From Gammaproteobacteria bacterium (GTDB lineage: Bacteria; Pseudomonadota; Gammaproteobacteria; SZUA-152): a stretch of DNA of 37,804 nt. The translations under genes and the position numbers were made by a program. Under the pieces are notes generated by a model that did no database searches, was not told the origin of the DNA, and saw only the letters and a program-made list of their open reading frames with translations. Location: positions 1 through 37,804 of the forward strand of contig JAJRWE010000090.1 in the NCBI GenBank assembly GCA_024276955.1, in the 5' to 3' direction. Shown here in pieces: positions 22,737-31,293 of the stretch; the stretch's first letter is position 1, and every line of letters starts with the position of its first letter.

Positions 22737-24191
22737 ATGAGCGAAGAGATTCTGATCAATGTCACCCCGCGCGAGACCCGTGTGGCGATGGTGGAAAACG
22801 GCATGCTGCAGGAAGTGTTCATCGAACGCGTCAGCCGCCTGGGGCTGGTGGGCAACATCTACAAGGGCAAGATTCAGCGCGTGTTGCCGGGCATGCAGGC
22901 GGCCTTCGTCGATATCGGCCTGGAGCGCACTGCCTTTCTACATGCCTCGGACATTGTTGCGCAAAATGGCGCCGAGAAAAATGGCGACAACATCATGCAA
23001 CTGGTGCATCAGGGGCAGGAAATCCTCGTCCAGGTGGTGAAAGACCCCCTTGGCACCAAGGGTGCGCGGTTGACCACCCACCTGTCCATCGCGGCACGTT
23101 TTCTGGTCTTCATGCCGGGGCAGGAACATATCGGCGTGTCACAGAAGATCGAGGGTGAGGAAGAACGCCAGCATCTGCGCGAAATCATCACCGGACTGGT
23201 GAAAGAGATCGGCCAGGGCGGTTACATCGTGCGCACCGTGGCCGAGCGCATGAGCGAGGCCGAGCTGCGATCCGATATGGGGTTTCTGCACAAGATGTGG
23301 GCGGAGATCCAGGAGCGTGCGGTGACCCTGCCGGGGGGAGCCCTGGTGCATGAAGATCTGCGTCTGCTGATGCGCACCATGCGCGATCAGGTGGGCGCGG
23401 AGGTGGAAAAAGTGCGCATCGACTCGCGCGAAAATTATGACAAAGTGATGAAGTTTGCCAGCAAGTTCATCCCCGAACTGGCGCCGCGTATCGAATACTA
23501 TCCGGGCGAGCGGCCCATCTTTGATCTCTACAACATCGAGGACGAAATTCAGAAGGCGCTGGGGCGCAAGGTGCAGCTCAAGTCCGGCGGTTACCTGATC
23601 ATCGACCAGACCGAGGCCATGACCACCATCGATGTCAACACCGGTGCCTTCGTCGGTCATCGCAACCTGGAAGAGACCATCTTCAAGACCAACCTCGAGG
23701 CCACCCAGACTATTGCCCGTCAACTGCGGCTGCGCAATCTGGGTGGCATCATCATTCTTGATTTTATCGACATGTCCGAGCCGGAACACCGGGCGCAGGT
23801 GATGCGTGCGCTGGATCGGAGTCTGGAACGGGATCGCGCCAAGAGCCACATCTGTGAGGTGTCCGGGCTGGGGTTGGTGGAAATGACGCGCAAGCGTACC
23901 CGTGAAAGCCTGGAGCATGTGCTGTGCGAAGCCTGTCCCACCTGCGAGGGGCGCGGTTCGGTGCGTACCGCGGAAACCGTATGCTATGAGATATTTCGCG
24001 AGCTGCTGCGCGAGGCGCGCCAGTTTGATGCGCAGCAGTTTCTGGTTCTCGCCTCACAGGAAGTGGTGGACATCATGCTGGATGAAGAATCCACCAGTGT
24101 TGCCGAGCTGGAAGAGTTCATCGGCAAGCCAATCCGGTTTCAGGTTGAGACGCTGTATACCCAGGAACAGTTTGATGTGGTGTTGCTGTAA
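22737..24191 (+). CDS. rng: Ribonuclease G
   Basis: RNase G is an endoribonuclease that matures the 5' end of 16S rRNA and degrades some mRNAs. The 484-residue product starts MSEEILINVTPRETRVAMVE. An S1-type RNA-binding domain follows (VGNIYKGKIQRVLPGMQAAF, about 38-120). The DNase-I-like catalytic domain has D299 in TIDVNTGAFVG and D342 in IILDFIDM, the two metal ligands known from RNase E/G. The Zn-link cysteines are C397, C400 and C403 (CEACPTCEG). It is shorter than RNase E and lacks the long C-terminal scaffold, fitting RNase G. It is followed by the yhdP-like gene, as in many gammaproteobacteria. Confidence 0.96.
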   Translation: MSEEILINVTPRETRVAMVENGMLQEVFIERVSRLGLVGNIYKGKIQRVLPGMQAAFVDIGLERTAFLHASDIVAQNGAEKNGDNIMQLVHQGQEILVQVVKDPLGTKGARLTTHLSIAARFLVFMPGQEHIGVSQKIEGEEERQHLREIITGLVKEIGQGGYIVRTVAERMSEAELRSDMGFLHKMWAEIQERAVTLPGGALVHEDLRLLMRTMRDQVGAEVEKVRIDSRENYDKVMKFASKFIPELAPRIEYYPGERPIFDLYNIEDEIQKALGRKVQLKSGGYLIIDQTEAMTTIDVNTGAFVGHRNLEETIFKTNLEATQTIARQLRLRNLGGIIILDFIDMSEPEHRAQVMRALDRSLERDRAKSHICEVSGLGLVEMTRKRTRESLEHVLCEACPTCEGRGSVRTAETVCYEIFRELLREARQFDAQQFLVLASQEVVDIMLDEESTSVAELEEFIGKPIRFQVETLYTQEQFDVVLL

Positions 24192-24218
24192 ATTAGTCAG
24201 GGTATCTGTCGCCGTACT

Positions 24219-25187
24219 GTGAAGACTCTACTATCTATTCTCCGTTACACCTGGGTTACCGCCTGGTACGCCATTGCCGTAACCGTGGTACTTCTGGCCG
24301 TGCTGTTCAGTGGCATGCGTCTGTTACTGCCTTATGCCGTGGATTATCGCAGCGAGATCCAGAGCGAATTGTCCCACTATATCGGCCAGCCTGTGAACAT
24401 CGATACGCTGGATGCCGAATGGCAGGGCCTGGAACCTTCGCTGGTGCTGAAAAATGTCACGCTGCTGGATGCCCGTGGTGAGATGGCGGTACTGCAGTTC
24501 CAGAAAATCCGCCTCGGCCTGGACTGGCTGGCGTCCATTGCCCTGCGGGATGTGGTGTTCAGTGGTATCACCCTGGTCGGCCTTGATCTGACGCTGACCA
24601 AGTTTGCCGACGGTCATATCGCCCTGCAGGGCCTGGCGGACAGAGGCGGTAATCAGGATCTGGATGCGCTGACGGGCTGGCTGTTCTCCCAGGGTGAACT
24701 GCGCATCGAGGATAGTGATCTCACCTGGATTGATCAGCGTCTGACAAATTCGCCCAAGCTTCAGCTGGCGGATGTGAATATCCTGTTGCGCAATGAGGGC
24801 CGACAGCACTGGCTCGATGTCTCACTCACATTGCCGGAGTATGCCGGTGAGTCGCTGAGCCTGTCGGTGGAGATGGAAGGCGATCCGCTGGCGCCTGCCA
24901 AGGGGCGGAAAACGCGTGTCTATGTTGAGGGCAAGGCAATCAATTTTTCCGGGCTTTTGCCTGAGCTGCAGATTTCGGGCATAGAGACGGGTGTTGAACA
25001 TGCCGATTTCCAGTTATGGATGGATTGGCGAAATGGCGAAATACAGAAGGTGCGGGGCGCTGCTGACCTGAAGGCGATCACGCTGGCTGGTGGGCAGGGT
25101 GCCGGGCGGGTGCGGCATTCTGTGGACAAGCTTGCTGGCCAGATAAATTGGCAAAGGGATGCAGATGGCTGGCGCTTTGATGGCTAG
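24219..25187 (+). CDS. yhdP: YhdP/AsmA-like protein, N-terminal part up to an in-frame TAG
   Basis: YhdP is a large AsmA-family envelope protein that bridges the inner and outer membranes and takes part in phospholipid transport. This part starts at GTG 24219, 27 bp after rng, with a membrane helix at about 15-38 (WYAIAVTVVLLAVLFSGMRL), followed by the typical IGQPVNIDTLDAEWQGLEPSL. It ends at TAG 25185-25187, codon 323. The same frame continues without any other stop to 28124, and the protein sequence continues smoothly across the stop (GWRFDG-stop-NIVLIRGDDFWLPS). Read through, the gene would encode about 1301 residues, the usual YhdP length. It is therefore one gene broken by a nonsense codon, or a sequencing error. 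Confidence 0.8.
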   Translation: MKTLLSILRYTWVTAWYAIAVTVVLLAVLFSGMRLLLPYAVDYRSEIQSELSHYIGQPVNIDTLDAEWQGLEPSLVLKNVTLLDARGEMAVLQFQKIRLGLDWLASIALRDVVFSGITLVGLDLTLTKFADGHIALQGLADRGGNQDLDALTGWLFSQGELRIEDSDLTWIDQRLTNSPKLQLADVNILLRNEGRQHWLDVSLTLPEYAGESLSLSVEMEGDPLAPAKGRKTRVYVEGKAINFSGLLPELQISGIETGVEHADFQLWMDWRNGEIQKVRGAADLKAITLAGGQGAGRVRHSVDKLAGQINWQRDADGWRFDG

Positions 25188-25220
25188 AATATTGTCCTCA
25201 TTCGCGGGGATGACTTCTGG

Positions 25221-28124
25221 TTGCCGAGTCGTGTATCGCTGTCCTATCTGCAAGATGAGTCGCCCAACGAACTGCGTGATGAGGGGGCGGCAGCCACATT
25301 GCCCGCGCAGCTGGATCTGGCCGTCAGCTTTCTGCGGCTCGATCGATTGAGCGAGTTGTTACCCTTTCTTTCCAGTACCTTGCCAGAGGGCGGGGCCGTG
25401 GTTGAAGACGGGCGGCAGGTTGCGCAACAGTCTGCACAAAAACTGTTGCAGGCATTGCAGGGCATAAATCCCCGTGGCGAAATCTATGACCTGCGGGCGA
25501 CATGGCAGACGGGTGATGATACGCGCTTGCAAAGCTATGCTCGTTTTAAAAACCTCATCAGCAACGCCTGGAACGATGTACCGCCAGTCAGCGATGCGGC
25601 GGGACAATTGTGGCTGAAAGATGGCGCCGGGCAGGTGCTTATCGAGCGGGCGGTGCTGGCGGTGAAATTGCCGGATCTGTTTCGCGACCCGCTGCCGCTG
25701 GATTATCTCAGCGGCCAGATTGCCTGGCAGACAGACGCCGACGGTTGGCATCTGATGGCCCGAAATCTGCGCGCCGGGAATCAGGACATCCGTACCCGTG
25801 TGACGCTGGATTTACAGAAAACGGCGGATCATCCCTCGCCCTTTATTTCCCTGGTGGGGCGTTTTTCTGATGCTGATGGTAGCCGGGTGTCACGTTATCT
25901 TCCTGCCGGCATCCTCGGTGAGCACACGGTGGACTGGTTGGATTATGCCATCAAGGGTGGGCATGTCAGCACCGGGGGTGTGATCTTGCACGGCCGTTTA
26001 TCGGACTTTCCCTATGATGCCGGCAATGGTCATTTCGAAGTGCGTTTTCAGGTTCAGGATGCGCTGCTGGACTACGCCCAGGGGTGGCCGCCGATATCGG
26101 GTATTGGCGCCGAAGTGCTGTTCCGGGGGCGTGCGATGGAAATCAACGCCGAGCGCGGCAGGATCTTTCAGTCGGACATCCGCTGGGCAAAGGTCGCCAT
26201 TGAGGACATGCAGGCCGAGCCGGTGGTTGTCACAGTGCGGGGCGATGTCGATGGAGCGACCCAGGAAAAACTGGACTATCTGATTCAGAGCCCACCGCTG
26301 AGGCAGAAATTTGGCCAGCACCTAGACATTCTGCGCGTCGCAGGGAGAAGTCTGCTAAGCCTGGATCTAGCCTTGCCGATACAGAAAATGGAGGATACCC
26401 GGGTCAGTGGCACGCTGCAGCTGGATGATAATGCCTTATCCGTTCCGCCACTGGGCGAGGTATTGAGCCACACCCGGGGCACGCTGCACTTTTCCAGTGA
26501 CGGCCTGCAGGCCGAGGCGATGACGGCTGATCTGCTGGGGCAGCCGGTGGTGATAGATATTCTGCATACGGCCAATGGCCAGACCCGGTTTCATGCCACG
26601 GGGCGCTTCGATGCCGTTGATCTCAGCCGCCGCTATTTGCCGCAGGTGTCTGATCTCCTGCAGGGGGGCAGCGAATGGGATGTCAGTCTGGATGTGCCCA
26701 TGGGTGACGACTCGCAGGCACAGCAGGCCACGGTGTTGCGTGTAAAGAGTTCCATGCTGGGGGTGGTGGCGCGGCTGCCATCACCGCTGAGAAAGGGCGC
26801 GGATGATCTGCTGCCATTGAAGCTGCGGGTAAATTTTCCACCAGCGCAAGAGCCTGTGCTGCGTCTGGCCTATGGCGGCTTTCTGTCCGGCATCTTTGAG
26901 TTTGGCGAGGGCGGGCCCATGGGCCTGCATCGCGGAGAATTGCGTTTCAGCACGGATGCAGCAGTGCTGCCCGAGCAGCCGGGTCTGCGCGTGGTGGGTT
27001 GGCTGGACACCTTTTCCCTGGATGATTGGGGCAGCATTTTGGGTAGTGGCGACGGAAAAGGCGCCGCGTGGTTGCTGTCGACGGATCTGGCCGTGCGTGA
27101 GGCCGAAGTCTTTGGGCAGAAGTTGCATAACCTGAAGTTGAAGGTGGTGCCGGAGGAATGGTACTGGCAGGCGCAGGTGGAAAGCCAGGAATTGAGCGGG
27201 TTGCTGCGGATCCCCCGTGGTGATGTGCACCGGCCCCTGGTGGCCGAGCTGGATTACTGCAGGCTCGATTCCCTCAATTTTACAGCTGACCCTGAGACGA
27301 CGATGGATCCCCGCAGTTTGCCGCCGTTAAAGGTGCGCATCGGTGACCTGCGTTACAAGCAACTTCGCTTTGGCGGGCTGCAGCTGGAAACGGTGCCGGT
27401 GCACAATGGCCTGAAAATTAAACAGCTGTTGCTGACCCCCAGGAAGACGCGTTTGAGTGCCAGTGGTGGCTGGTTTGTGCGGGGCAGTGGAGAGCAGTAC
27501 TCAAAATTTGATATTCAGGTCGAGAGTAAAAATATTGACAGGACGCTGAAGGCCTTCGGTTATCTGGACAGCATTCGCGGCGGCGAGGGAACGATAAAGT
27601 TGTCGTTGCAGTGGCCGGGTTCACCGGCGCTGCCGGATGAAAGTATGGAGTTGGTGCGTGGCCATGCGAGCATGGATTTGCGTAAGGGACAGCTGTTGGA
27701 TGTGGATCCGGGGGCGGGCCGCCTGTTTGGCCTGTTGAGCCTACAGACTCTGCCGCGGCGCCTGTTGCTGGATTTCTCTGATGTGTTCCGTGAGGGTTTC
27801 CGCTTTGACCGTATTCGGGGTGATTTCCTCATCGAGGAGGGGGATGCCTACACCAGCAATCTCTACATGGTTGGGCCGGCGGCGCGAGTGGATATCACCG
27901 GGCGAACGGGTCTGGTGGCGAAGGACTACGACCAGCTGGTGACGGTAACGCCAAAGGTTTCGGAAACGCTGCCGCTGATTGGTGCATTGGCACTCACACC
28001 ACAAATAGGCGCGGCGATTCTTTTTGTGCAAAAAATCATGGAGCCGCAGATCAACAAGGCCACACAGACACGGTACAACATCACTGGCCCCTGGACGGCG
28101 CCAAACGTTGTCAAACTAAAATAG
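25221..28124 (+). CDS. yhdP: YhdP/AsmA-like protein, large C-terminal part
   Basis: This is the downstream 967-residue part of the yhdP-like gene, in the same frame as the N-terminal part and separated from it only by the TAG at 25185-25187. A TTG at 25221 is the first possible start, but no good ribosome-binding site is seen; it is more likely the interior of one gene. It has the repeated beta-strand pattern of the family (ISGIGAEVLFRGRAMEINAE, LDTFSLDDWGSIL, DLRYKQLRFGGLQLET) and the conserved AsmA-like C-terminus (GHASMDLRKGQLLDVDPGAG, VDITGRTGLVAKDYDQLVTV, INKATQTRYNITGPW). Without the N-terminal anchor it could not be placed in the membrane normally. Confidence 0.82.
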   Translation: MPSRVSLSYLQDESPNELRDEGAAATLPAQLDLAVSFLRLDRLSELLPFLSSTLPEGGAVVEDGRQVAQQSAQKLLQALQGINPRGEIYDLRATWQTGDDTRLQSYARFKNLISNAWNDVPPVSDAAGQLWLKDGAGQVLIERAVLAVKLPDLFRDPLPLDYLSGQIAWQTDADGWHLMARNLRAGNQDIRTRVTLDLQKTADHPSPFISLVGRFSDADGSRVSRYLPAGILGEHTVDWLDYAIKGGHVSTGGVILHGRLSDFPYDAGNGHFEVRFQVQDALLDYAQGWPPISGIGAEVLFRGRAMEINAERGRIFQSDIRWAKVAIEDMQAEPVVVTVRGDVDGATQEKLDYLIQSPPLRQKFGQHLDILRVAGRSLLSLDLALPIQKMEDTRVSGTLQLDDNALSVPPLGEVLSHTRGTLHFSSDGLQAEAMTADLLGQPVVIDILHTANGQTRFHATGRFDAVDLSRRYLPQVSDLLQGGSEWDVSLDVPMGDDSQAQQATVLRVKSSMLGVVARLPSPLRKGADDLLPLKLRVNFPPAQEPVLRLAYGGFLSGIFEFGEGGPMGLHRGELRFSTDAAVLPEQPGLRVVGWLDTFSLDDWGSILGSGDGKGAAWLLSTDLAVREAEVFGQKLHNLKLKVVPEEWYWQAQVESQELSGLLRIPRGDVHRPLVAELDYCRLDSLNFTADPETTMDPRSLPPLKVRIGDLRYKQLRFGGLQLETVPVHNGLKIKQLLLTPRKTRLSASGGWFVRGSGEQYSKFDIQVESKNIDRTLKAFGYLDSIRGGEGTIKLSLQWPGSPALPDESMELVRGHASMDLRKGQLLDVDPGAGRLFGLLSLQTLPRRLLLDFSDVFREGFRFDRIRGDFLIEEGDAYTSNLYMVGPAARVDITGRTGLVAKDYDQLVTVTPKVSETLPLIGALALTPQIGAAILFVQKIMEPQINKATQTRYNITGPWTAPNVVKLK

Positions 28125-28204
28125 TTTAACTGTCAGGCGGGCCTGACGGTTGGCGCCGAGTTGGTGGAATGGTTGGTTTTTTACTGCCTTTCCAAGGTGT
28201 TATG

Positions 28205-28476
28205 CTAGGGGGCGCTCTCAATCATTCTGACAGTCCTGTTGCATCTGAAAAAACGCCAGACAAGGCGAGAGGAGAGAGGTTTGGTGGTTCCAAATAAACG
28301 ACGAACAACGCGGTATGGCGTTTTTTCAGACGCAACCCGAAGGGCCAGTGCTCATTTTTCATCCAGCGGCGTTGTCGTTCGCTTATGTGGAACAACCACA
28401 CGGCGCTCACGACGCCTTGCTGGATAAAAAAATGAGCGCAGGCAGGGCTGTCAGAATGATTGAGAGCGCCCCCTAG
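28205..28476. mobile_element. MITE-like element with 29-bp perfect terminal inverted repeats
   Basis: The left end 28205-28233 (CTAGGGGGCGCTCTCAATC and on) is the exact reverse complement of 28448-28476. The element is 272 bp and has no coding capacity. Inside are two more inverted pairs: 28238-28257 with 28317-28336 (19 of 20 bases) and 28350-28367 with 28419-28437 (nearly perfect). CTAG lies at both outer ends; TA may be the target duplication. It sits between yhdP and the amidase gene. A related end lies at 18699-18727. The transposase family that could move it is not seen in the window. Confidence 0.8.
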
Positions 28477-28549
28477 CCCTGTTAATTGCAGAACTATTGA
28501 ATACTTCACCCGCCGGGATGGCGGCCAAATTAAAGAAACAGGAAATTCT

Positions 28550-29374
28550 ATGAGTAAAGTGGCGGCAATCCAGATGGCCTCCGGGCCCAACGTCAATGCA
28601 AATCTCATCGAGGCTACACGACTGATCACCATGGCCGCGGATGCCGGCGCGGCGCTGGTGGTGTTGCCGGAAAACTTTGCCATCATGGGCCTGTCTGAGT
28701 TCGACAAGGTAAAAATCCGTGAGGCCGACGGCCAGGGCGCGATTCAGGATTTTCTCAATGAACAGGCCGCCAAGCATGGCGTGTGGCTGGTAGGGGGCAC
28801 CATCCCGCTGGCGGCGCATGACCCCGACAAGGTACGCAGTGCCTGTCTGCTGATCGACGACCAGGGCCAGCGCGTCGCCCGCTATGACAAGATTCACTTG
28901 TTCGATGTCGAGCTGCCAGACAATGGCGAGCGTTACGTCGAGTCGGAAACCATCGAGGAAGGTGATCAAGTAGTGGTGGCCGATACCCCCTTCGGCCGGC
29001 TGGGACTGTCCATCTGCTATGACCTGCGCTTTCCCGAGCTGTTTCGGCAGATGGCGGATCAGGGCGTCGAACTCATCGCCATTCCTTCCGCCTTTACCGC
29101 CATCACCGGCAAGGCCCACTGGGAGCCCCTGGTGCGCGCACGGGCTATCGAGAATCTTTGTTATGTCATTGCCGCCGGGCAGGGGGGGTATCACGTCAAC
29201 GGCCACGAAACCTATGGCGACAGCATGATTGTCGACCCGTGGGGGCGCGTGCTGGATCGCCTGCCCAGCGGTTCCGGCTTCGTGCTGGCCGAACTGGACA
29301 TGGGCAATCTGGAATCCATTCGGCGTAATTTCCCGGTTCTGGGGCATCGCCGCATGCAGTGTGCGACGACCTGA
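28550..29374 (+). CDS. Nitrilase-family amidase (Nit1/deaminated-glutathione amidase-like)
   Basis: A carbon-nitrogen hydrolase of 274 residues, probably the Nit1-like amidase that removes deaminated glutathione; that substrate is inferred from sequence type. The catalytic triad is E41 (VLPENFA), K114 (RYDKIHLFD) and C156 (LSICYDLRFPEL). ATG 28550 has AGGA six bases upstream; the in-frame region before it lies in the mobile element. In related genomes this gene follows yhdP and precedes tldD and darP; here tldD is absent and an iron gene block follows. Confidence 0.93.
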   Translation: MSKVAAIQMASGPNVNANLIEATRLITMAADAGAALVVLPENFAIMGLSEFDKVKIREADGQGAIQDFLNEQAAKHGVWLVGGTIPLAAHDPDKVRSACLLIDDQGQRVARYDKIHLFDVELPDNGERYVESETIEEGDQVVVADTPFGRLGLSICYDLRFPELFRQMADQGVELIAIPSAFTAITGKAHWEPLVRARAIENLCYVIAAGQGGYHVNGHETYGDSMIVDPWGRVLDRLPSGSGFVLAELDMGNLESIRRNFPVLGHRRMQCATT

Positions 29375-29419
29375 GCGCCTGCCGGATTCCCCGAGTCCGG
29401 GTTGCCTGTTCGCAGGTTG

Positions 29420-29440
29420 TTGAAAAACAGGACTTTTCAA
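29420..29440. terminator. Possible bidirectional terminator between nit and bfd
   Basis: TTGAAAA (29420-29426) and TTTTCAA (29434-29440) form a 7-bp inverted repeat around ACAGGAC, between two convergent genes. The stem is AT-rich and therefore weak. Confidence 0.3.
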
Positions 29441-29471
29441 TTAAGAAGCTGTCAGGGATGCAGTTTCTTGT

Positions 29472-29651
29472 TCATGGTTTACCGCATGCGCTCAGAGTCT
29501 GGTCGCGTAACTGGCGTACCTCACGGGCGCACTTGCCGCACTGGCCGGAGCAGCCCAGACGCTCACGCAGGCCGCGTATGCTGGTGGTGCCGTCCTCGAC
29601 GGCACTGCGGATATCACTGTCGGTCACGGCCTTGCATAAACAGATATACAC
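29472..29651 (-). CDS. bfd: Bacterioferritin-associated ferredoxin
   Basis: Bfd is a small [2Fe-2S] protein that binds bacterioferritin and passes electrons to its heme to release stored iron. The 59-residue product is MYICLCKAVTDSDIRSAVED at the start (GTG read as Met). The cluster cysteines are the CLC pair (C4, C6) and the later pair in CSGQCGKC, matching the Bfd pattern. GTG 29651 has AGAGGAG seven bases upstream. It is divergent from the two bacterioferritin genes. A Fur-box-like sequence lies in its upstream gap, consistent with induction under low iron. Complete for the family, which is about 60-70 residues. Confidence 0.92.
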   Translation of the reverse strand: MYICLCKAVTDSDIRSAVEDGTTSIRGLRERLGCSGQCGKCAREVRQLRDQTLSACGKP

Positions 29652-29699
29652 GATAGAACTCCTCTCACTTGCCGATCTGAGTCCATCCTAAACCTTAAT

Positions 29700-29718
29700 G
29701 GGAATGATTGTCAATACG
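29700..29718. promoter_or_regulatory. Candidate Fur box between bfd and the bacterioferritin genes
   Basis: GGGAATGATTGTCAATACG matches the 19-bp Fur consensus at 12 of 19 positions. It lies about 50 bp upstream of bfd. In other bacteria bfd is Fur-repressed. Weaker than the site at 31777. Confidence 0.4.
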
Positions 29719-29839
29719 GTTAACTCTCTGCTGCCGGCAATGCACTTAGAAAATCGGCGTTTTTCCCTGCCCTGTCGCGGGCTACAATAATACTAATCCC
29801 TCGCCCCATCCGATCGACAAACGAACAAAGGATCCTGTT

Positions 29840-30304
29840 ATGAAAGGCGACGCCAAAACCATCGACTATCTCAACCGTGCCCTGAAGAACGCGCTGACGG
29901 CCATCAATCAGCACTTTCTGCATGCACGCATCTTTAAAAACCAGGGCCTGGACCGCCTCAACAAGCAGGTCTACAAGCACTCCATCGAAGACATGAAGCA
30001 GGCTGACAGCCTGATAGAACGCATCCTGTTCCTGGAAGGCCTGCCCAACCTGCAGGATCTGGGCAAGCTGTCTATTGGCGAGCACGTCGCTGAAATGTTG
30101 CAGAGCGATCTGAACATGAACCTGGACCATCGGGAGCTTCTGGTGGAGGCCATCGCCGCCTGCGAGGTGCTGGGTGATTTCGTCAGCCGGGAGCTACTGG
30201 AGGAAATTCTGGGGGAGCGTGAGGAGATCATAGACTGGCTGGAGACCCAGCAGCACCTGATGAACGAGCTGGGGCTGGAAAACTATCAGCAATCACAACT
30301 CTAA
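29840..30304 (+). CDS. Bacterioferritin subunit with heme ligand but without ferroxidase ligands
   Basis: A 154-residue ferritin-like protein of the Bfr family. It keeps the heme-ligand methionine M52. By alignment to E. coli Bfr, all six ferroxidase ligands are replaced: E18 is A18, E51 is D51, H54 is Q54, E94 is N94, E127 is R127 and H130 is I130. The remaining helices and the end [17 protein letters not shown] are normal, so it should fold and assemble. The neighbouring gene, 33 bp downstream, has the opposite pattern. This resembles the two-subunit bacterioferritins known in Neisseria and Pseudomonas, where one chain carries heme and the other oxidises iron. The start has AAAGGA upstream. 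Confidence 0.92.
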   Translation: MKGDAKTIDYLNRALKNALTAINQHFLHARIFKNQGLDRLNKQVYKHSIEDMKQADSLIERILFLEGLPNLQDLGKLSIGEHVAEMLQSDLNMNLDHRELLVEAIAACEVLGDFVSRELLEEILGEREEIIDWLETQQHLMNELGLENYQQSQL

Positions 30305-30337
30305 ACGGCATACCGAATACCACGAGGAGAAATCATC

Positions 30338-30805
30338 ATGAAGGGTGAACAAAAGATTATCGACGTCCTGAACCAGCTACTGGCCGGCGAACTGACGGCC
30401 ATGGATCAGTATTTCATCCATTCACGCATGTACGCGGACTGGGGGTTTTCCCAGCTGCATGAACGCGTCGCCCACGAAATGGAAGACGAGACCGGCCACG
30501 CCTCCAGCCTTATCGAACGCATCCTGTTCCTTGAGGGCACACCAGACCTGTCCACACGTAGCGGCCTTAGCATCGGCAAGGACGTGCCGCAAATGCTCAA
30601 GAACGATCTCGACCTGGAGTATACGGTTGTCGCCGCCCTCAAGGTGGCCATCGCCACCTGCGAGGACTGCCGTGATTACCAGAGCCGCGAGCTGCTGGAA
30701 AGCATGCTCAAGGACACCGAAGAAGACCACGCCTACTGGCTGGAAAAACAGCTGGGTCTGATCAACAGGGTGGGATTACAGAATTACCAGCAGTCACAGA
30801 TGTAG
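30338..30805 (+). CDS. Bacterioferritin subunit with ferroxidase centre but without heme ligand
   Basis: A 155-residue Bfr-family protein. The ferroxidase ligands E18, E51, H54, E94, E128 and H131 are all present (the last two correspond to E127/H130 of E. coli, with one residue inserted before them), as is Y25. The heme-ligand position 52 is threonine, not methionine, so this chain is not expected to bind heme between two copies of itself. The upstream gene supplies M52 and lacks the ferroxidase. The two probably form a mixed 24-subunit shell that stores iron. ATG 30338 has GAGGAGAAA about seven bases upstream. Cotranscribed with the first subunit (33 bp apart). Confidence 0.93.
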   Translation: MKGEQKIIDVLNQLLAGELTAMDQYFIHSRMYADWGFSQLHERVAHEMEDETGHASSLIERILFLEGTPDLSTRSGLSIGKDVPQMLKNDLDLEYTVVAALKVAIATCEDCRDYQSRELLESMLKDTEEDHAYWLEKQLGLINRVGLQNYQQSQM

Positions 30806-30820
30806 AAGTAGTTCCGTAAT

Positions 30821-30845
30821 CCTCGACGATATGCAGCCGTCGAGG
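30821..30845. terminator. Candidate hairpin after the bacterioferritin genes
   Basis: CCTCGACG (30821-30828) and CGTCGAGG (30838-30845) form a perfect 8-bp GC-rich stem with a 9-base loop, 16 bases after the stop. No T-run follows, so factor-independent termination is uncertain. It lies between convergent genes. Confidence 0.45.
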
Positions 30846-30871
30846 GTTCGTCATGGCTGAGTCAGAGTCGG

Positions 30872-31033
30872 CTAGCCTTTCTTCTTTTCTTCGACCTGTT
30901 TGCTGAGAAAAAAGGGCGTGACATACACGCCATCGGAAATCTTGCGACAACGATCGCAGCAGCCGTCACAGGGTTTACTCCCGGCTTTCCCTCCTGGCGC
31001 AATCATTCCGGTCTGTTTTTTTCGATCATTCAT
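30872..31033 (-). CDS. Small Cys-rich protein next to hemP
   Basis: I do not recognise this 53-residue protein (MNDRKKQTGMIAPGGKAGSK at the start). It has four cysteines in CDGCCDRC (C22, C25, C26, C29), flanked by lysines and arginines, and a C-terminal FLSKQVEEKKKG tail. The motif suggests metal or Fe-S binding. ATG 31033 has GAGAGGAG about eight bases upstream; an upstream in-frame extension would run through a hairpin. It lies just downstream of hemP on the same strand, after a terminator-like hairpin (31053-31081). The context suggests a role in iron or heme handling, an inference from position. Confidence 0.65.
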   Translation of the reverse strand: MNDRKKQTGMIAPGGKAGSKPCDGCCDRCRKISDGVYVTPFFLSKQVEEKKKG

Positions 31034-31052
31034 TGTTGATGTCTCCTCTCGC

Positions 31053-31081
31053 AAAAACGGCTTGGCTGTGGCCAAGCCGTT
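31053..31081 (-). terminator. Intrinsic terminator (possible attenuator) after hemP
   Basis: On the minus strand AACGGCTTGGC pairs perfectly with GCCAAGCCGTT (11 bp) around a 4-base loop, and a run of five T follows directly. This is the clearest intrinsic terminator in the window. The ribosome-binding site of the Cys-rich gene begins only a few bases downstream, leaving no room for a separate promoter after the hairpin. Confidence 0.8.
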
Positions 31082-31113
31082 AACCCGGATATTGAGCACG
31101 GAGTGCCCGCCTA

Positions 31114-31293
31114 TTATTTGGTCAAAATCAACTTGTCCTGGCGGGTAATCCGTAACCGGTACGCATGACCGGCGTGTTTGATCAGGATCTCCTGCCTGTC
31201 GCGGAAGAGATCCCGGCTGTCATAGCTTTTTTCTACCGTTTGATTTGGCAGTAACTGCCTTGCGGGTGGCCGGCTTGTTATTTTATCTTTCAT
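31114..31293 (-). CDS. hemP: Hemin uptake protein HemP
   Basis: HemP-family small proteins accompany heme-uptake genes and in some bacteria are required for heme use, possibly as regulators. The 59-residue product ends YRLRITRQDKLILTK, the family signature, preceded by SRDLFRDRQEILIKHAG. ATG 31293 overlaps the stop of the upstream unknown gene by four bases (ATGA), so they are translated together. Genes upstream on this strand lead to a gap with a strong Fur box shared with the TonB-dependent receptor. The region between hemP and the Cys-rich gene holds a terminator. Confidence 0.88.
   Translation of the reverse strand: MKDKITSRPPARQLLPNQTVEKSYDSRDLFRDRQEILIKHAGHAYRLRITRQDKLILTK

Noticed and set aside
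29359-29691. 110-codon plus-strand frame after nit
   Set aside because: It is antisense to bfd, whose Cys pattern, start site and length are convincing.
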